Shown: piece by piece, positions 32,800 to 43,059 of the stretch | Position numbering within the stretch: the first letter of the stretch is position 1 | Layout of the letters: each line of letters begins with the position of its first letter | Source: Xenoacremonium recifei | Taxonomy: Eukaryota > Ascomycota > Sordariomycetes > Hypocreales > Nectriaceae | Assembly (NCBI GenBank): GCA_012184525.1 | Contig: WOFQ01000017.1 | Coordinates: forward strand, 434,001-498,000 | Direction of reading: 5' to 3' | DNA length: 64,000 nt | Program-made: the position numbers and the translations under genes | Notes under the pieces: generated by a model | What the model was told of the DNA's origin: nothing | The model's input: the letters and a program-made list of their open reading frames with translations, nothing else | The model's database searches: none

Positions 32800-34806
32800 A
32801 TGACGCCTTCTACGACATATCCACGACCCGATTTCTGTCGCCCGAACTTGAAGTGGAAATTGCTTGATGGCCTTTGGGACTTTGCCTTTGATGATGTAGA
32901 CCTTGGACGTCCGGATCTTTGGCAACAGAAAGGCCTACCCGCAAACTTCAAACGCAAGATCAAAGTGCCATACGCTTTCCAGACTCCGGCATCCGGAATT
33001 GGATTGTGTGAGCCCCATGAGTTGCTCTGGTACGAAAGAAAGATCTCGGACATCCGCGATGCGGACGCATATGTACTAGGACATCGTGTTCTCTTGAGAT
33101 TCGGGGCAGTAGATTACGAATGCTCTGTTTGGGTTGGTGGGAAATTCGTCGGTGAGCATCAGGGCGGCCATGTGCCCTTTGATATCGATGTTACGGATGC
33201 ACTGTCCTCGGAACAGGAGGTAAATCTGACAGTCCGTGTTCGTGACTCCCCCTATGACCTCGCTCAACCTCGAGGAAAGCAATTCTGGCGAGAAATTCCC
33301 GAGAATATTTGGTACACTCCAACCAGCGGCATATGGCTGTCTGTTTGGTTGGAAAGTGTGCCGAAAATGCGAATTGGAACCAGTAGCGAGGGAACGGTCC
33401 TCCGATCTGATGACATTGAGAAAGGTCTACTACATGCTACTATTGCTGTGAAAGGAAAGCCACCGGGATCTCCGTGCAGTATTGAGATCGAAGCAAGCAT
33501 CGCAGGGCTGCCAGTGAGCAAGTCTGAGAGGAAGGAACTTGATAATGCGAAGGAGTTTGCTTGCCTCGACGTTGACATGCATGTTCCTGAGCTTGCGGAG
33601 TTGAAGAGCAAAGGTGGCCTTTTCGGCGTCAAAGGTGCCATTTCTGAAACTGGGATCGCTCTTTGGTCTCCCGAGCACCCAATCCTCTATGACTTGACAT
33701 TTAGGTTATTCGACACAAAGGGTAATGTGGTAGATGAAGTCAACACTACAACAGGAATGCGAAGCCTCTCGTGGCAGGATGGCGATGGCACATTCCGCCT
33801 CAATGGCAAGCCTTATTTCCAGGCGCTGGTCCTGGATCAAGGTTATTGGATTGGTACAGGACTCACTCCCCCATCTCCGGAGGCACTGAAGGCAGATATT
33901 GAATTATCAATGAAGATGGGATTTAACGGATGCCGCAAACACCAGAAAGTGGAAGACCCGTTGTTCTTTTATTGGGCTGATCGTCTTGGCTATCTCGTGT
34001 GGGGTGAGATGGCTAGTTGCCAAGAGTTTGACGAAACATCCATCTCAAGATTCAACTCTGAGTGGACGGAAGCTGTTAAGAGAGACATTAACCACCCTAG
34101 CATTGTTACCTGGACAATCGCGAACGAAAGCTGGGGTTATCCCTCGCTGAAGTCCGACATCCACCAGCGCAACCACATTCGTTCGCTTTATTACATGACG
34201 AAGTATGTTTGCATTGACCACTACCAATTCCTGGATTCAAGTCCCTTCCTGCTAATACCAAATGTCAGAACTCTTGACCCGTCTCGCCCAATTAACGACA
34301 ATTGTGGTTGGGAACACGTTATCTGTGACCTGACTACATACCATGACTACGCCGATTCAGCAGAGCTCGCAGAGTCGTGCGCCAAGATGGAGGGGGGAAT
34401 CCTTGGTCCAAAAGCAGGACGCGACATGTTTTCCCGACCAATAAGTCTGGGCTCCCGAGTATTGGACGAGGTGCCGCCTCACAAACCCGGTGCTCCTGTG
34501 ATCTGTACTGAATTCGGCGGTGTCAACATCGCTCCTAGAGCCGAGGAAAAAGCGGGCGAAAGAGATTGGGGATATACTACGGCTAGAGACCCTGAAGACC
34601 TCCTTTCTCGCCTTGAGAAACTCATCATGGCTGTCGTTGCCGGTGGCCATTCTTGCGGATTTGTCTATACGCAGCTGGCGGATGTGGAACAGGAAGTCAA
34701 TGGTTTGTATGCCTTTGATCGTCGAGCCAAGATTTCTCAAGATCGTGTCAAGGCCATCATAGATGCGTCACAGAAGTGCTACTATGACAGGCTGCAAGCT
34801 CAATGA
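32800..34806 (+). CDS. Glycoside hydrolase family 2 (beta-glucuronidase/beta-galactosidase type)
   Basis: Predicted 646-aa exo-glycosidase. Exons are 32800-34202 and 34269-34806. The order is sugar-binding jelly roll (about 1-180), immunoglobulin-like domain, and TIM barrel from about residue 300. The acid/base is Glu443 in WTIANES; the nucleophile is about Glu549 in ICTEFGG. No signal peptide, so the enzyme is likely intracellular and works on imported substrate. The intron (66 bases, GTATGT...CAG with a CTAATACC branch) is a multiple of three without a stop, so retaining it would insert 22 residues. The exact sugar cannot be read from the sequence; beta-glucuronide and beta-galactoside are both possible. 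An in-frame TTG precedes the ATG used. Confidence 0.84.
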   Translation: MTPSTTYPRPDFCRPNLKWKLLDGLWDFAFDDVDLGRPDLWQQKGLPANFKRKIKVPYAFQTPASGIGLCEPHELLWYERKISDIRDADAYVLGHRVLLRFGAVDYECSVWVGGKFVGEHQGGHVPFDIDVTDALSSEQEVNLTVRVRDSPYDLAQPRGKQFWREIPENIWYTPTSGIWLSVWLESVPKMRIGTSSEGTVLRSDDIEKGLLHATIAVKGKPPGSPCSIEIEASIAGLPVSKSERKELDNAKEFACLDVDMHVPELAELKSKGGLFGVKGAISETGIALWSPEHPILYDLTFRLFDTKGNVVDEVNTTTGMRSLSWQDGDGTFRLNGKPYFQALVLDQGYWIGTGLTPPSPEALKADIELSMKMGFNGCRKHQKVEDPLFFYWADRLGYLVWGEMASCQEFDETSISRFNSEWTEAVKRDINHPSIVTWTIANESWGYPSLKSDIHQRNHIRSLYYMTKYVCIDHYQFLDSSPFLLIPNVRTLDPSRPINDNCGWEHVICDLTTYHDYADSAELAESCAKMEGGILGPKAGRDMFSRPISLGSRVLDEVPPHKPGAPVICTEFGGVNIAPRAEEKAGERDWGYTTARDPEDLLSRLEKLIMAVVAGGHSCGFVYTQLADVEQEVNGLYAFDRRAKISQDRVKAIIDASQKCYYDRLQAQ

Positions 34807-34940
34807 CAGGTTATATGGAAGAGCTTTAAGAAAAATAAAGATTGGGCTCGTTAATTAAAATTTGTCGGGGTACCATAGAAAAGAACTGCAGCACCGGTGT
34901 TTTGACATCTCTGTACTGTCCCTCAACGCAAGGAGAGCAA

Positions 34941-37217
34941 TTAGGAGAACCATTCAGATGACAACCTAAAATCATTCTCCTGCACATCTGCATTTATCCA
35001 AGCGAAGGAGTTCTCATTAAGATCCCAAAAAGCGTTCGAAAACTGCTGCTGTGACATGTCCGCTGGGTCAGCTAAAAAGGGTGCCGCGACGTTGGCTGGC
35101 GATGTGTTGTCGTGCAAATTCCACAGGAAGCCGCCAGTGCGGACCTTTTCGGGGGTGTGCTTCTCTGGAAGGCGATTACGAAGAACTCGAAAAGACGTTA
35201 AGGGGTGGAGGATATAGTCCACCGAAACCTGGCTACCCGTCTCAAGACAACCCGGCACATTGGGCGTCGCTGTGGTTTGTGGCGAGGCATTTGAGGCAAC
35301 TGAAAGGTCGATTCTGGCTTCCGCTTCATGCCCGGAATCAGTTTCGTTGCCACTCAGGCTGCTACCTTGCCTGAGTTTGTTGGGAGATGAGTCTTCCTCT
35401 GCTGCTTTGGCCCCTCCGCTGCGAGGGTCGAGAGTGCGCACGAGCTCTTCTGAGCAAGCTAGAGTTCTAGCCGTCATGGGATGTACCTTGTGCATCTGAC
35501 GAAGATACTCGAGATCGCTTGAAATCAAGTCGTCCACGGGTTCCGGTTCTTCTTGACGTTCCTGCTCAGTCATGATGTACAAATGATAGTAAAGTTTTGT
35601 CCGGATAGCAGTGTAAGCATGCCCAGAAGTGTTGGGTTCCGCCAGGGACACCGGAGCATGTTCCATAGCCAAGCGGAAGATATGGGTCAGTTCACAGGCA
35701 TGGCGATACCATTTTTGTCTAGCCTCGTCGAGGAACTCTTGAGGGGCTGTCAGAGTCATGGTGTTCTGTCGCCGTGGGGGCAACTGGAGCTCCGGAATCA
35801 TTGCCCGGTATATGTCGCAGCCACATTGGTGATACTCCGTGTGCAGGTTCAGCAAGGCCGATAACATCCCTTGTGACTTGCGAATGTAGATGATTTCCGG
35901 AGTCAGGCGGAGATTTTGTGGAAGACAGGCCTTCCATTGCTCAAAGTCAGCGACGAGGAGATTGTATTCTGACATCGGGGCGCTGGGGTTTTCTTCCTGG
36001 GTTCGCCGTTTGAGATATCGGAGAACACGCTCCCGGAAAACCACGAGATGGACGTAATAGGCTCGATAGCCCCCAAGCACAACATTGGGGTCCGTTGAAG
36101 CCGGGCTATGCATGATGCCCTGGTTACCCATTTGGCCTACAGGCTTCAAGAATGAAGTCAGACCGGCTGTTCGATAGAAAAAACTGTCTTCCTCAGCAGG
36201 CATCTGAATCAGCAGATCTGCTTCGCGAAACATTTTTATCGAGTCGAGGCCGCCAGCAGTGGAAGAGTCCAGGATGTAGCACGCCCACATCAAACGCCGC
36301 CTTGTTTCTTTTTCCGTTGCTGATAATTGCGAGACGGTGCAGTCGTAGTCCTCGTCATACTCCACGTTGAGTTGCAGTGCCTGGCAGAGACGACAGGCTA
36401 AGCATGAGAGAATGAAGCATTGGCTGAGCTCGTCGATCCGGATAAAGAACTCGTGCAGTAATACAAGTGACATGAGTATGTTGACACTGATCCGATGGGC
36501 TTGGCTGCGAACCATGGTTAGAGCAGTGTGTGCCCACGCGGCGCCAAGTTCGTGAATTTCGGGACTCTGGTTAATGGCTCTGCTGGCCAGGGCACACACG
36601 GCTAGTAGCAAGGGATCCTTGTCCTCGTTGGTGAGGAGATAGTCCATCCGCAACATGAAAGACGGCTCATGTATGAAGCCGAAACACCTGAGAGGGGATA
36701 TCTCGCTGAAGAAGACCCTCACCAAAGCCCGGACGACGGATTTGTCCTTCAAGGTTGCCATGCTCTGGCTCTGGACCCCGGTGCCTCCCTCTTCGTCTGC
36801 CGCTGCTACTGCAATTGTCGCCGAAACATTAGGGGGGGATTCGGTAGCTTCCGTCTTGTTATTGCGGTCATAGACGCATGGCTGGTTGCTCTGTAAACAA
36901 CGGGTACAGGTGGGACGATCACCGCTGCATTTCTGGCGACGAGCGCGGCAATGGCGGCAGCTGGCAGCAGTTCTGAGCCTCCTGAATCCTGCCTGATTGA
37001 GATCTCGTCTCTTCGCAGCGTCTCCCTGCAATTGTCGACGTTCCTGCTGAGAGAGACTGGCATTGTTGGATGACACACATTCGACCCCGAGACGGGCACA
37101 GCGGCCACACGGAGATCCGGCGTTGTCGGGATCGGTTCTGTCGCATCGCAGCTTGCGAGCCCGGCAAGTCATACAACCCGAGCGAGACCGCGTAGCTTGC
37201 GGCACGACCTGTGACAT
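34941..37217 (-). CDS. Regulator with two tandem Zn(II)2Cys6 clusters
   Basis: Predicted 758-aa nuclear transcription factor, single exon. Cluster 1 uses Cys 15, 18, 25, 37, 40 and 47, with a long 11-residue central loop. Cluster 2 uses Cys 87, 90, 97, 104, 107 and 114, with the normal 6-residue loop. A Gln/Arg-rich linker lies between. The fungal-specific regulatory domain begins near residue 160 (FFSEISPLRCFGFIHEPSF) and includes RRRLMWACYILDSS. Most fungal members have one cluster, so two intact ones are unusual. It sits between the GH2 gene and the sulfatase, with its 3' end 134 bases from the GH2 end, and is the natural candidate regulator of that set. Open frame upstream of 37217 lacks ATG. 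Confidence 0.86.
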   Translation of the reverse strand: MSQVVPQATRSRSGCMTCRARKLRCDRTDPDNAGSPCGRCARLGVECVSSNNASLSQQERRQLQGDAAKRRDLNQAGFRRLRTAASCRHCRARRQKCSGDRPTCTRCLQSNQPCVYDRNNKTEATESPPNVSATIAVAAADEEGGTGVQSQSMATLKDKSVVRALVRVFFSEISPLRCFGFIHEPSFMLRMDYLLTNEDKDPLLLAVCALASRAINQSPEIHELGAAWAHTALTMVRSQAHRISVNILMSLVLLHEFFIRIDELSQCFILSCLACRLCQALQLNVEYDEDYDCTVSQLSATEKETRRRLMWACYILDSSTAGGLDSIKMFREADLLIQMPAEEDSFFYRTAGLTSFLKPVGQMGNQGIMHSPASTDPNVVLGGYRAYYVHLVVFRERVLRYLKRRTQEENPSAPMSEYNLLVADFEQWKACLPQNLRLTPEIIYIRKSQGMLSALLNLHTEYHQCGCDIYRAMIPELQLPPRRQNTMTLTAPQEFLDEARQKWYRHACELTHIFRLAMEHAPVSLAEPNTSGHAYTAIRTKLYYHLYIMTEQERQEEPEPVDDLISSDLEYLRQMHKVHPMTARTLACSEELVRTLDPRSGGAKAAEEDSSPNKLRQGSSLSGNETDSGHEAEARIDLSVASNASPQTTATPNVPGCLETGSQVSVDYILHPLTSFRVLRNRLPEKHTPEKVRTGGFLWNLHDNTSPANVAAPFLADPADMSQQQFSNAFWDLNENSFAWINADVQENDFRLSSEWFS

Positions 37218-37991
37218 CTGGAAGAAATACTTGTTGTCTCCGAGATGGGGAGTTGCCGGAATGTTTCTGTAGAGAACGATGAGTGGGCAACTCGCAGGAG
37301 AGTCTCTCAAAGAACTCGACCAACAAGTCTGCCCCGTGCCTTCGCAGGCACTAGAGCTACTGTCAACCACGCTACGAAATATCGCCGACAGCGATGAGAG
37401 GCTGTCCCATCAAGTGTGGGGTAAAACCCGGGGTGGTTGCTGGGCTTCTCAGGGTCGGCTTGATTGCACCTTTGCCGTGCATCCCCAACTCTCTTGCCTC
37501 AGTGGTTTAAACCAAGATGCGCCCCTGGCCAGGGCGATTACGCAAATTCACACATTATGGCACATGAGGTTGCGTGCTAACAAGGCCAGTTGCGAGTAGT
37601 TCGGAGCGACAGCCTAAGGTCAACATTCTTGGATACTACTTTAGCGTCTGCTCCGTGACGGCCATCGCTTGTCGCTTCGACGCTTATCGCTTCGGGGGTA
37701 ACAGGCCAGATGCCTCTGTTTAATGACCCCCGCTGGGATTGTGGTCGCGTCCTGCGTAAAATTCGACCACGGGAAGTCAGAGAAAACATTCTTTTTACTT
37801 AAAGGCTTTAGTCTTCTCGTGTCTTGGACATCTTTACTCTCTTCTCGCTTCTTGAAGAGGGCTAAACTACACGTAAGCTAACCTGGCTCCAAAACACATT
37901 GTAGTTTGCACTCCTTCATTTGCATGAGAGTCTCCCTTGTGCAACCTCGCCAATAAGACCCATCTTTGCCCTTAACCTCCATCACGCCATC
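37218..37991. promoter_or_regulatory. Divergent promoter region, regulator and sulfatase
   Basis: Common upstream region of two head-to-head genes. CGG/CCG-containing words occur (for example near 37429 and 37694) but spacing does not define a clear site. Confidence 0.4.
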
Positions 37992-39464
37992 ATGTCTTCC
38001 AGGTCTGAGCCTCAAAAGAACATCCTCCTCATCATTGCGGATGATCTTGGCAAGAACCTATCTATCTATGGTGAGAAGGGTATCGAGACACCCAACTTGG
38101 AGACGCTCGCCACCAGTGGCACGGTGTTTGACCACGCATTTGCTAGCACTGCATCATGCAGCGGATCTCGGTCTACCATATTTACCGGCCTACACACTCA
38201 TCAAAACGGCCAGTACGGCCTACTGCTAGGGTATCATTTAATGCATTACTTCACTACCTTTGGACATATCGAGAGTCACCCTAAACTATTCAATAACCTT
38301 GGCTACCTGACTGGGATCATTGGCAAAGTACATGTTGGCCCAGACGAGGTTTACCCGTTCACTGTGAGGGATGCGGTTGACACTCGGGATATCTCGTGGT
38401 TCCGAGACCGCACTGAAGCTTTTGTCCGCCGTGCGAAAGACGAAGACAAACCATTCTTCTTGACCATTGGCTTCATTGATCCGCATCGCGACATGACGCG
38501 CGGCGGTTTTGGCAACGACAAAGTCTACCCAGAGGTCATCGAGAAGAAGTACGACCCTGCCACGGTGCCGGTGCCCCATTTCCTTACCGATGTACCAGAA
38601 GTTCGGGAGGAGTTGGCTGGATACTACCAGGCCATCACCCGGCTAGATCAGGGCTTGGGGATGTTTATGAAAGTCCTTGAACGGAATGGACTCAAAGACG
38701 ATACTATGGTGGTGTTCCTCAGCGACAACGGCCCGCCATTCATCAACTCCAAGACAACTCTCTATGACTCAGGCGTCAGGCTCCCGATGGTTATTAGATG
38801 CCCAGGAAAGGCTCCAGGAACGCGAAATACAAATCTCATCTCCTACCTTGACTTGCTCCCCACGTTTCTAGACTGGGCTGGTCACGGAGATCATGACAAG
38901 GGTTTTCGCAAGGGCCGATCTTTCCTCCCTATTCTTGACAGCGAAGAGCAAAACCCTGACTGGTCTCTCGTCTTTGGGTCTCACACGTTCCATGAAACAA
39001 CATCTTACTACCCAACTCGCTTTCTACGGAACCGAAAATACAAGTACCATCGCAACATTGCATGGCAGCTAGACTTCCCCTTCGCAGGTGACCTATACGG
39101 GGCCATGTCCTTTCAAGGAATTCGCAATTCTACGTTCCCCGTGAAGATTGGTGAGCGGTTGCTGAAAGACTACATCCAACGTCCCCCGGAGCAGTTGTTT
39201 GATCTCGAGGCCGACCCTAATGAAGTCGTCAACTTGGCGGACAAACCTGAGTACTCGGAAGTCCTCAAGGAGATGCGTGCAACGTTGGAAGATTGGCAAA
39301 GAAGTACTGAAGACGCCTGGCTGTTTCGCGACGGGCAGTCTGTCCGTTGTATGTGGAATCATTTGGAGAATGGATTAGTTTTGCCAGATCGGTTTGACTT
39401 TGACCCCAGTCACCCTGGAAATCTGCCGGACTCATCGGTTGACAAAACTAAGATGCTTTCGTAA
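37992..39464 (+). CDS. Sulfatase, N-sulfoglucosamine sulfohydrolase (SGSH)-like
   Basis: Predicted 490-aa type I sulfatase, single exon. Metal and active-site features: LIIADDLG near residue 18, Cys56 in CSGSR as the formylglycine site, GKVHVGP, IGFIDPHRD and FLSDNGPP. HQNGQYG after the active site, GIIGK-HVGP-VYPF, the FGSHTFHE segment and a C-terminal DWQ-ST-D-W run match the heparan N-sulfatase subgroup well. The signature has Gly where CxPSR has Pro. No signal peptide follows the ATG used; upstream in-frame codons begin with TTG. A cytosolic place would be odd because eukaryotic formylglycine-generating enzyme works in the ER. Head-to-head with the double-cluster regulator. Confidence 0.86.
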   Translation: MSSRSEPQKNILLIIADDLGKNLSIYGEKGIETPNLETLATSGTVFDHAFASTASCSGSRSTIFTGLHTHQNGQYGLLLGYHLMHYFTTFGHIESHPKLFNNLGYLTGIIGKVHVGPDEVYPFTVRDAVDTRDISWFRDRTEAFVRRAKDEDKPFFLTIGFIDPHRDMTRGGFGNDKVYPEVIEKKYDPATVPVPHFLTDVPEVREELAGYYQAITRLDQGLGMFMKVLERNGLKDDTMVVFLSDNGPPFINSKTTLYDSGVRLPMVIRCPGKAPGTRNTNLISYLDLLPTFLDWAGHGDHDKGFRKGRSFLPILDSEEQNPDWSLVFGSHTFHETTSYYPTRFLRNRKYKYHRNIAWQLDFPFAGDLYGAMSFQGIRNSTFPVKIGERLLKDYIQRPPEQLFDLEADPNEVVNLADKPEYSEVLKEMRATLEDWQRSTEDAWLFRDGQSVRCMWNHLENGLVLPDRFDFDPSHPGNLPDSSVDKTKMLS

Positions 39465-39894
39465 GATAATAACAGTAAAAATTACATAGATGATCAAATT
39501 TTGTAGTTTCTGAACATATTTTGGAAGGGTCGTTGCGGTTTTCTTCTGTAGTCTTTGGCACTCTTTACGATCATTACCAGACAATCAATGATGATAGTAA
39601 AATTTAATGAAGATACTTTCTTAACGGTCAATCAATGGAACGAGGGGGCTTCAATGACAAAGAAGTTTCCTCCGTTCTTCTCGGAAATATTTCACAGAGG
39701 CTTTCCGGCTCGTGGAAAGGCTCTGAGAAACAGCTACAAACCCAGCTTTAGGCAGTATATCCTTTATAGGTAATCATAATCAAACACGAATGCCGCAACT
39801 TTATTGAGAAAAGAATGTATAATATTAGACTAGGAATTTTAGAGCTAGGTGTTGATGATCTCGGCAATTGTCTTTATTGAGTTCGTCAAACTAT
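39465..39894. other. Intergenic between sulfatase and carbonic anhydrase
   Basis: 3' flanks of two convergent genes, AT-rich. Nothing else seen. Confidence 0.6.
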
Positions 39895-40645
39895 TCAAGC
39901 GTTGCCGACCTTCTTAATCTCGCCAGTCTTGATATCGAAAACGAATCCTTGGATACCCTTCTTCAGTTCCTCCCGAATTAGAGGGCTGGCACGAGCCCAC
40001 TCTAAATCGCTTCTGACGCTTTGCTCAATGCTAAAGGAAGAGTCAACTTTCAGTTCCACAATACTTGAACATGATCATAAAGCTTCTCTTACTCGACATT
40101 GCCACCCAAGTCAATCTTGTCAATATCCGACCAGTGCTCTTCTTTAACTCTCGCCTTCAGATCTACGCTCATGTTCTCATTAGTGTATCGAAGAGTACCG
40201 CAGTCTGTATGATGAATAATAGCAATCTCCTCAAGTTTAAATAATTCGTCTAGGACAAGGATATCCCGAATGGCATGGCGAATGTTTCCCCGGCATTGCG
40301 GTGGACGCCAACTTCTAGACATATTGTTAGCGCTCCTCTCATAGGTTGTAACAAAACACTTGACTTACCGCCGACATTGAGGTTGAAGAACTTCTCAGCC
40401 ATGCAACGGGGATCGACGCAAGTAACTAACAAGGGTCAGTTGTTGTGCCTTTCTTTCGGATGTGAACCAGAAAACTCACTAATGAGAGTCTTGCCTGGTT
40501 GGATCCCCATAGCAAGGATCTCATCGATATACGGGATGGGTATATGCTCCACGGACCTAAAATTTATTAATCCCGGTTCGAAAATCCAATTCTTGGCCGA
40601 TTAATCGTACTTGTTCCGCTCCAGAAGATCAGCGATGTTGACCAT
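39895..40645 (-). pseudogene. Beta-carbonic anhydrase gene with a one-base frameshift
   Basis: Would encode about 175 aa hydrating CO2 to bicarbonate. Exons are 40645-40611, 40556-40480, 40425-40369, 40314-40093 and 40030-39895. Zinc/catalytic motifs are present: CVDPR-CMAEKFF, then HHTDCG (His-x2-Cys). C-terminal KGIQGFVFDIKTGEI is typical. All five exons join in phase, but inside exon 4 the conserved RNAGG-N strand shifts frame: the run at 40288-40291 has four C (plus strand) where five would restore the frame. Read as is, translation ends soon after in a TAG. Either a real recent knock-out or a homopolymer sequencing error; everything else looks functional. Confidence 0.8.
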
Positions 40646-41333
40646 GATGATGGCTCGACTTAAAGTTTAGAAGCTTGAAGATTTGTAGATCTGCAGTGGG
40701 CTTCTGCATCGAATGGTTAAAACTGCGATAGTAAGTTCCCGGAGATTTGGGGCAACTGCATGTCTTTTGTATTGACGGACTAACTGTCAAGCTGAAAAAG
40801 CTCGGCAGCTTTTCCGCACTGTATTCCTCATCTGTCTCGTAGCGGAGGAATACATTCGACCGCCAACGCCGATGATTGAGTAATCTCCGGAGTGCCAATG
40901 CCTCAAGTCAGAAAGTTCCAGCGCTGCCAGATTTTCCACCCGGCATTCGTCGGGAGTGCCTAACTACAAAGCTTTCTTCCCATCAAATTTATCATGCCCC
41001 TCAATACAGGGTTTGGTGTGATTAGCAGATGGCCTTCATGCGCTATTCTCCTTCTGTAGACTGGTACCCCGGACCTTTACTCGTAGCTGAGGCCAATCAT
41101 CGGACTGCCCCGGACGATCCTCCAGACGCCATTCCTCTTCGAGTTGTTGGTGTCCTGGCCTCAGGACTGCATTGATTACAGAACAGCTGACATGATCAAA
41201 CCAAAAGCCGCAAACCATCGGAAGCACCTGGGCTCGCCTACGTTGTGCATATCCAAAGCCGTTCAGACCTCTTAGTATCGCAACACGACACCGCTTTGGG
41301 AGTCTGCTCCGCGGACCAGCGCCGCCCAAAGCA
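40646..41333. other. Divergent intergenic region
   Basis: Upstream region of the carbonic anhydrase (minus) and the regulator-like gene (plus). No gene recognised. Confidence 0.5.
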
Positions 41334-43059
41334 ATGAGTTTCGAGTTTGTCGCCTACGATGGCCCAAATCTTCCGGCTGATCCCAACGTGCGGAGACTGA
41401 TTCGGCAGCAAGCCATGAGAGAGATCGGACTGGAGCGTAGACAAAGAGGCAACTATGGGCAGCATAACCGCAGACAGTATCCAATCTTCTTACAGCGGCC
41501 GGGCCACAGGGAGTCGGCCGAAACGGCGGAGGTGTCTTCCGACGCATGTCATCGCCATAGCACGGTCCTTCACGGGAGACCAGTGGAACTTTACAGGGGA
41601 CAGGGTCAGATACACACTACCGAGGAGGACTCGATTAACACTGAAGCGGTCGAGCTGTCAGTTGCCGTAATTCCAAGGTCGCCGCCCTCCGGTATCTCTA
41701 ACACCGAAAACCTATCCATCCTATTAGACCTGGCACCACTCACAGGGCTCCGACTTGGTGTTGCCCAACTTGGACATGATTTGGAGACTGCTGGACCCAG
41801 TAATCTTTTGTTCAAGCCTGCTCTTGGAAGCCGCAAGCTCTTCTCTTTCATTCCCAGCCGTTATGGGCAGGTGCCTTCACTCAGCCATGCCACAGACTGC
41901 GTTGCAGCCAAGATCCTACAGATAACACGATCTATCAATGGACAGTTGCCTATCGGAGATACCGTTGTGCTGCTTCACTATACAAAAGCTCTCAGGGCTC
42001 TTCAGACCGCATTAGACGATGATACTCAAAGGACCACAGCCGAAACTCTCTGCGCCACCGAACTTCTGGGAATTTTCGAAGTATGCAATCGATCAGCTCC
42101 AATCTTCCCAGATACTTTAGCTCACCAGAGACACTAATTTTTTCTAGCTACTTAATGGAAATACGGGCGCTTCCTGGATGAGCCATGCTGGTGGCGCTGC
42201 CCAGATCATTAAAGCCCGGGGTCCGCATCGCTTCGAGACTGAGTTTGAATTGTCTCTATTCGCCGCACATCTCGGTCCTACGGTGAGTTTTATGTGTATT
42301 TTACTATTATTTTCCGTTAATATGTTGAGGCTGACAGCAATATTTACGGCTTAGGTGATGGATGCCTTTCTGAACAATAAGCCGTGCTTTCTCACGCGAG
42401 GTCCTTGGAAGGAGGTGCTCTATTCTGCTGTCGCTAGCGACGAAGCCTTTCATCGATACAAGGAGCTGGCTACGGATCTCTGGGGTCATCTCATTGATGG
42501 TCCACGACATTTCAAACTTGTAACAGAGCTGATCAAGTTAGAAGACCAGCCTGCACAGTCCTTCATCGACGAATGTGTCCAAATCATCCTTGGCCATTAC
42601 CGAAGCTTATTACGCTGGGGAAAGGCAGCCTACGAGCATTCTCATTCTGTGTGCATGCAGTTTGAAGGTCAAGCACACGAGGCTACATTCACATGGCCAA
42701 CCCTTCAAAGCAGCAACCATCAGTGTAATCGCACGCCTCAACTTGCGTTATGGGGAACTTACGTTCTATGTCGGATCCTGAAGGCCAGACTACTAGTAGC
42801 GGTTGCCCCGAAGCGATTCCACCACTTAGAGAAGGAGTGCCAGGCTTTTGCAAGTAAGATCATGACCCTGAGTCAAGGTTCAGAGGATGACGATGGCCAG
42901 TGGGTTCATGCGCAACTTCTCATTTCACAAAGCATTTGGGTTGCAAAGGGTATCTTGGAGACTGCAAGCATCTGGAGCGAGTCTGGGCAAAGTACGGATG
43001 GCATGATTGAGAAATGGAAGTTCGAGGCATGGTGCAGGGCAATCGGGCGACGCACATAA
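41334..43059 (+). CDS. Fungal regulator-like protein without zinc cluster
   Basis: Predicted 528-aa protein. Exons are 41334-42080, 42148-42282 and 42355-43059, all joined at phase 0. It begins SFEFVAYDGPNLPADPNVRRLIRQQAMRE, a stretch I know from Fungal_trans_2/C6-type proteins, where it stands before or in place of the DNA-binding part. No Cys6 cluster is found at the N-terminus or upstream. The middle (WMSHAGGAAQIIKARGP, then FLTRGPWKEV) is the conserved regulatory core of that family. It could act as a co-regulator or a regulator that lost its DNA-binding domain. Nuclear localisation is inferred. Confidence 0.75.
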
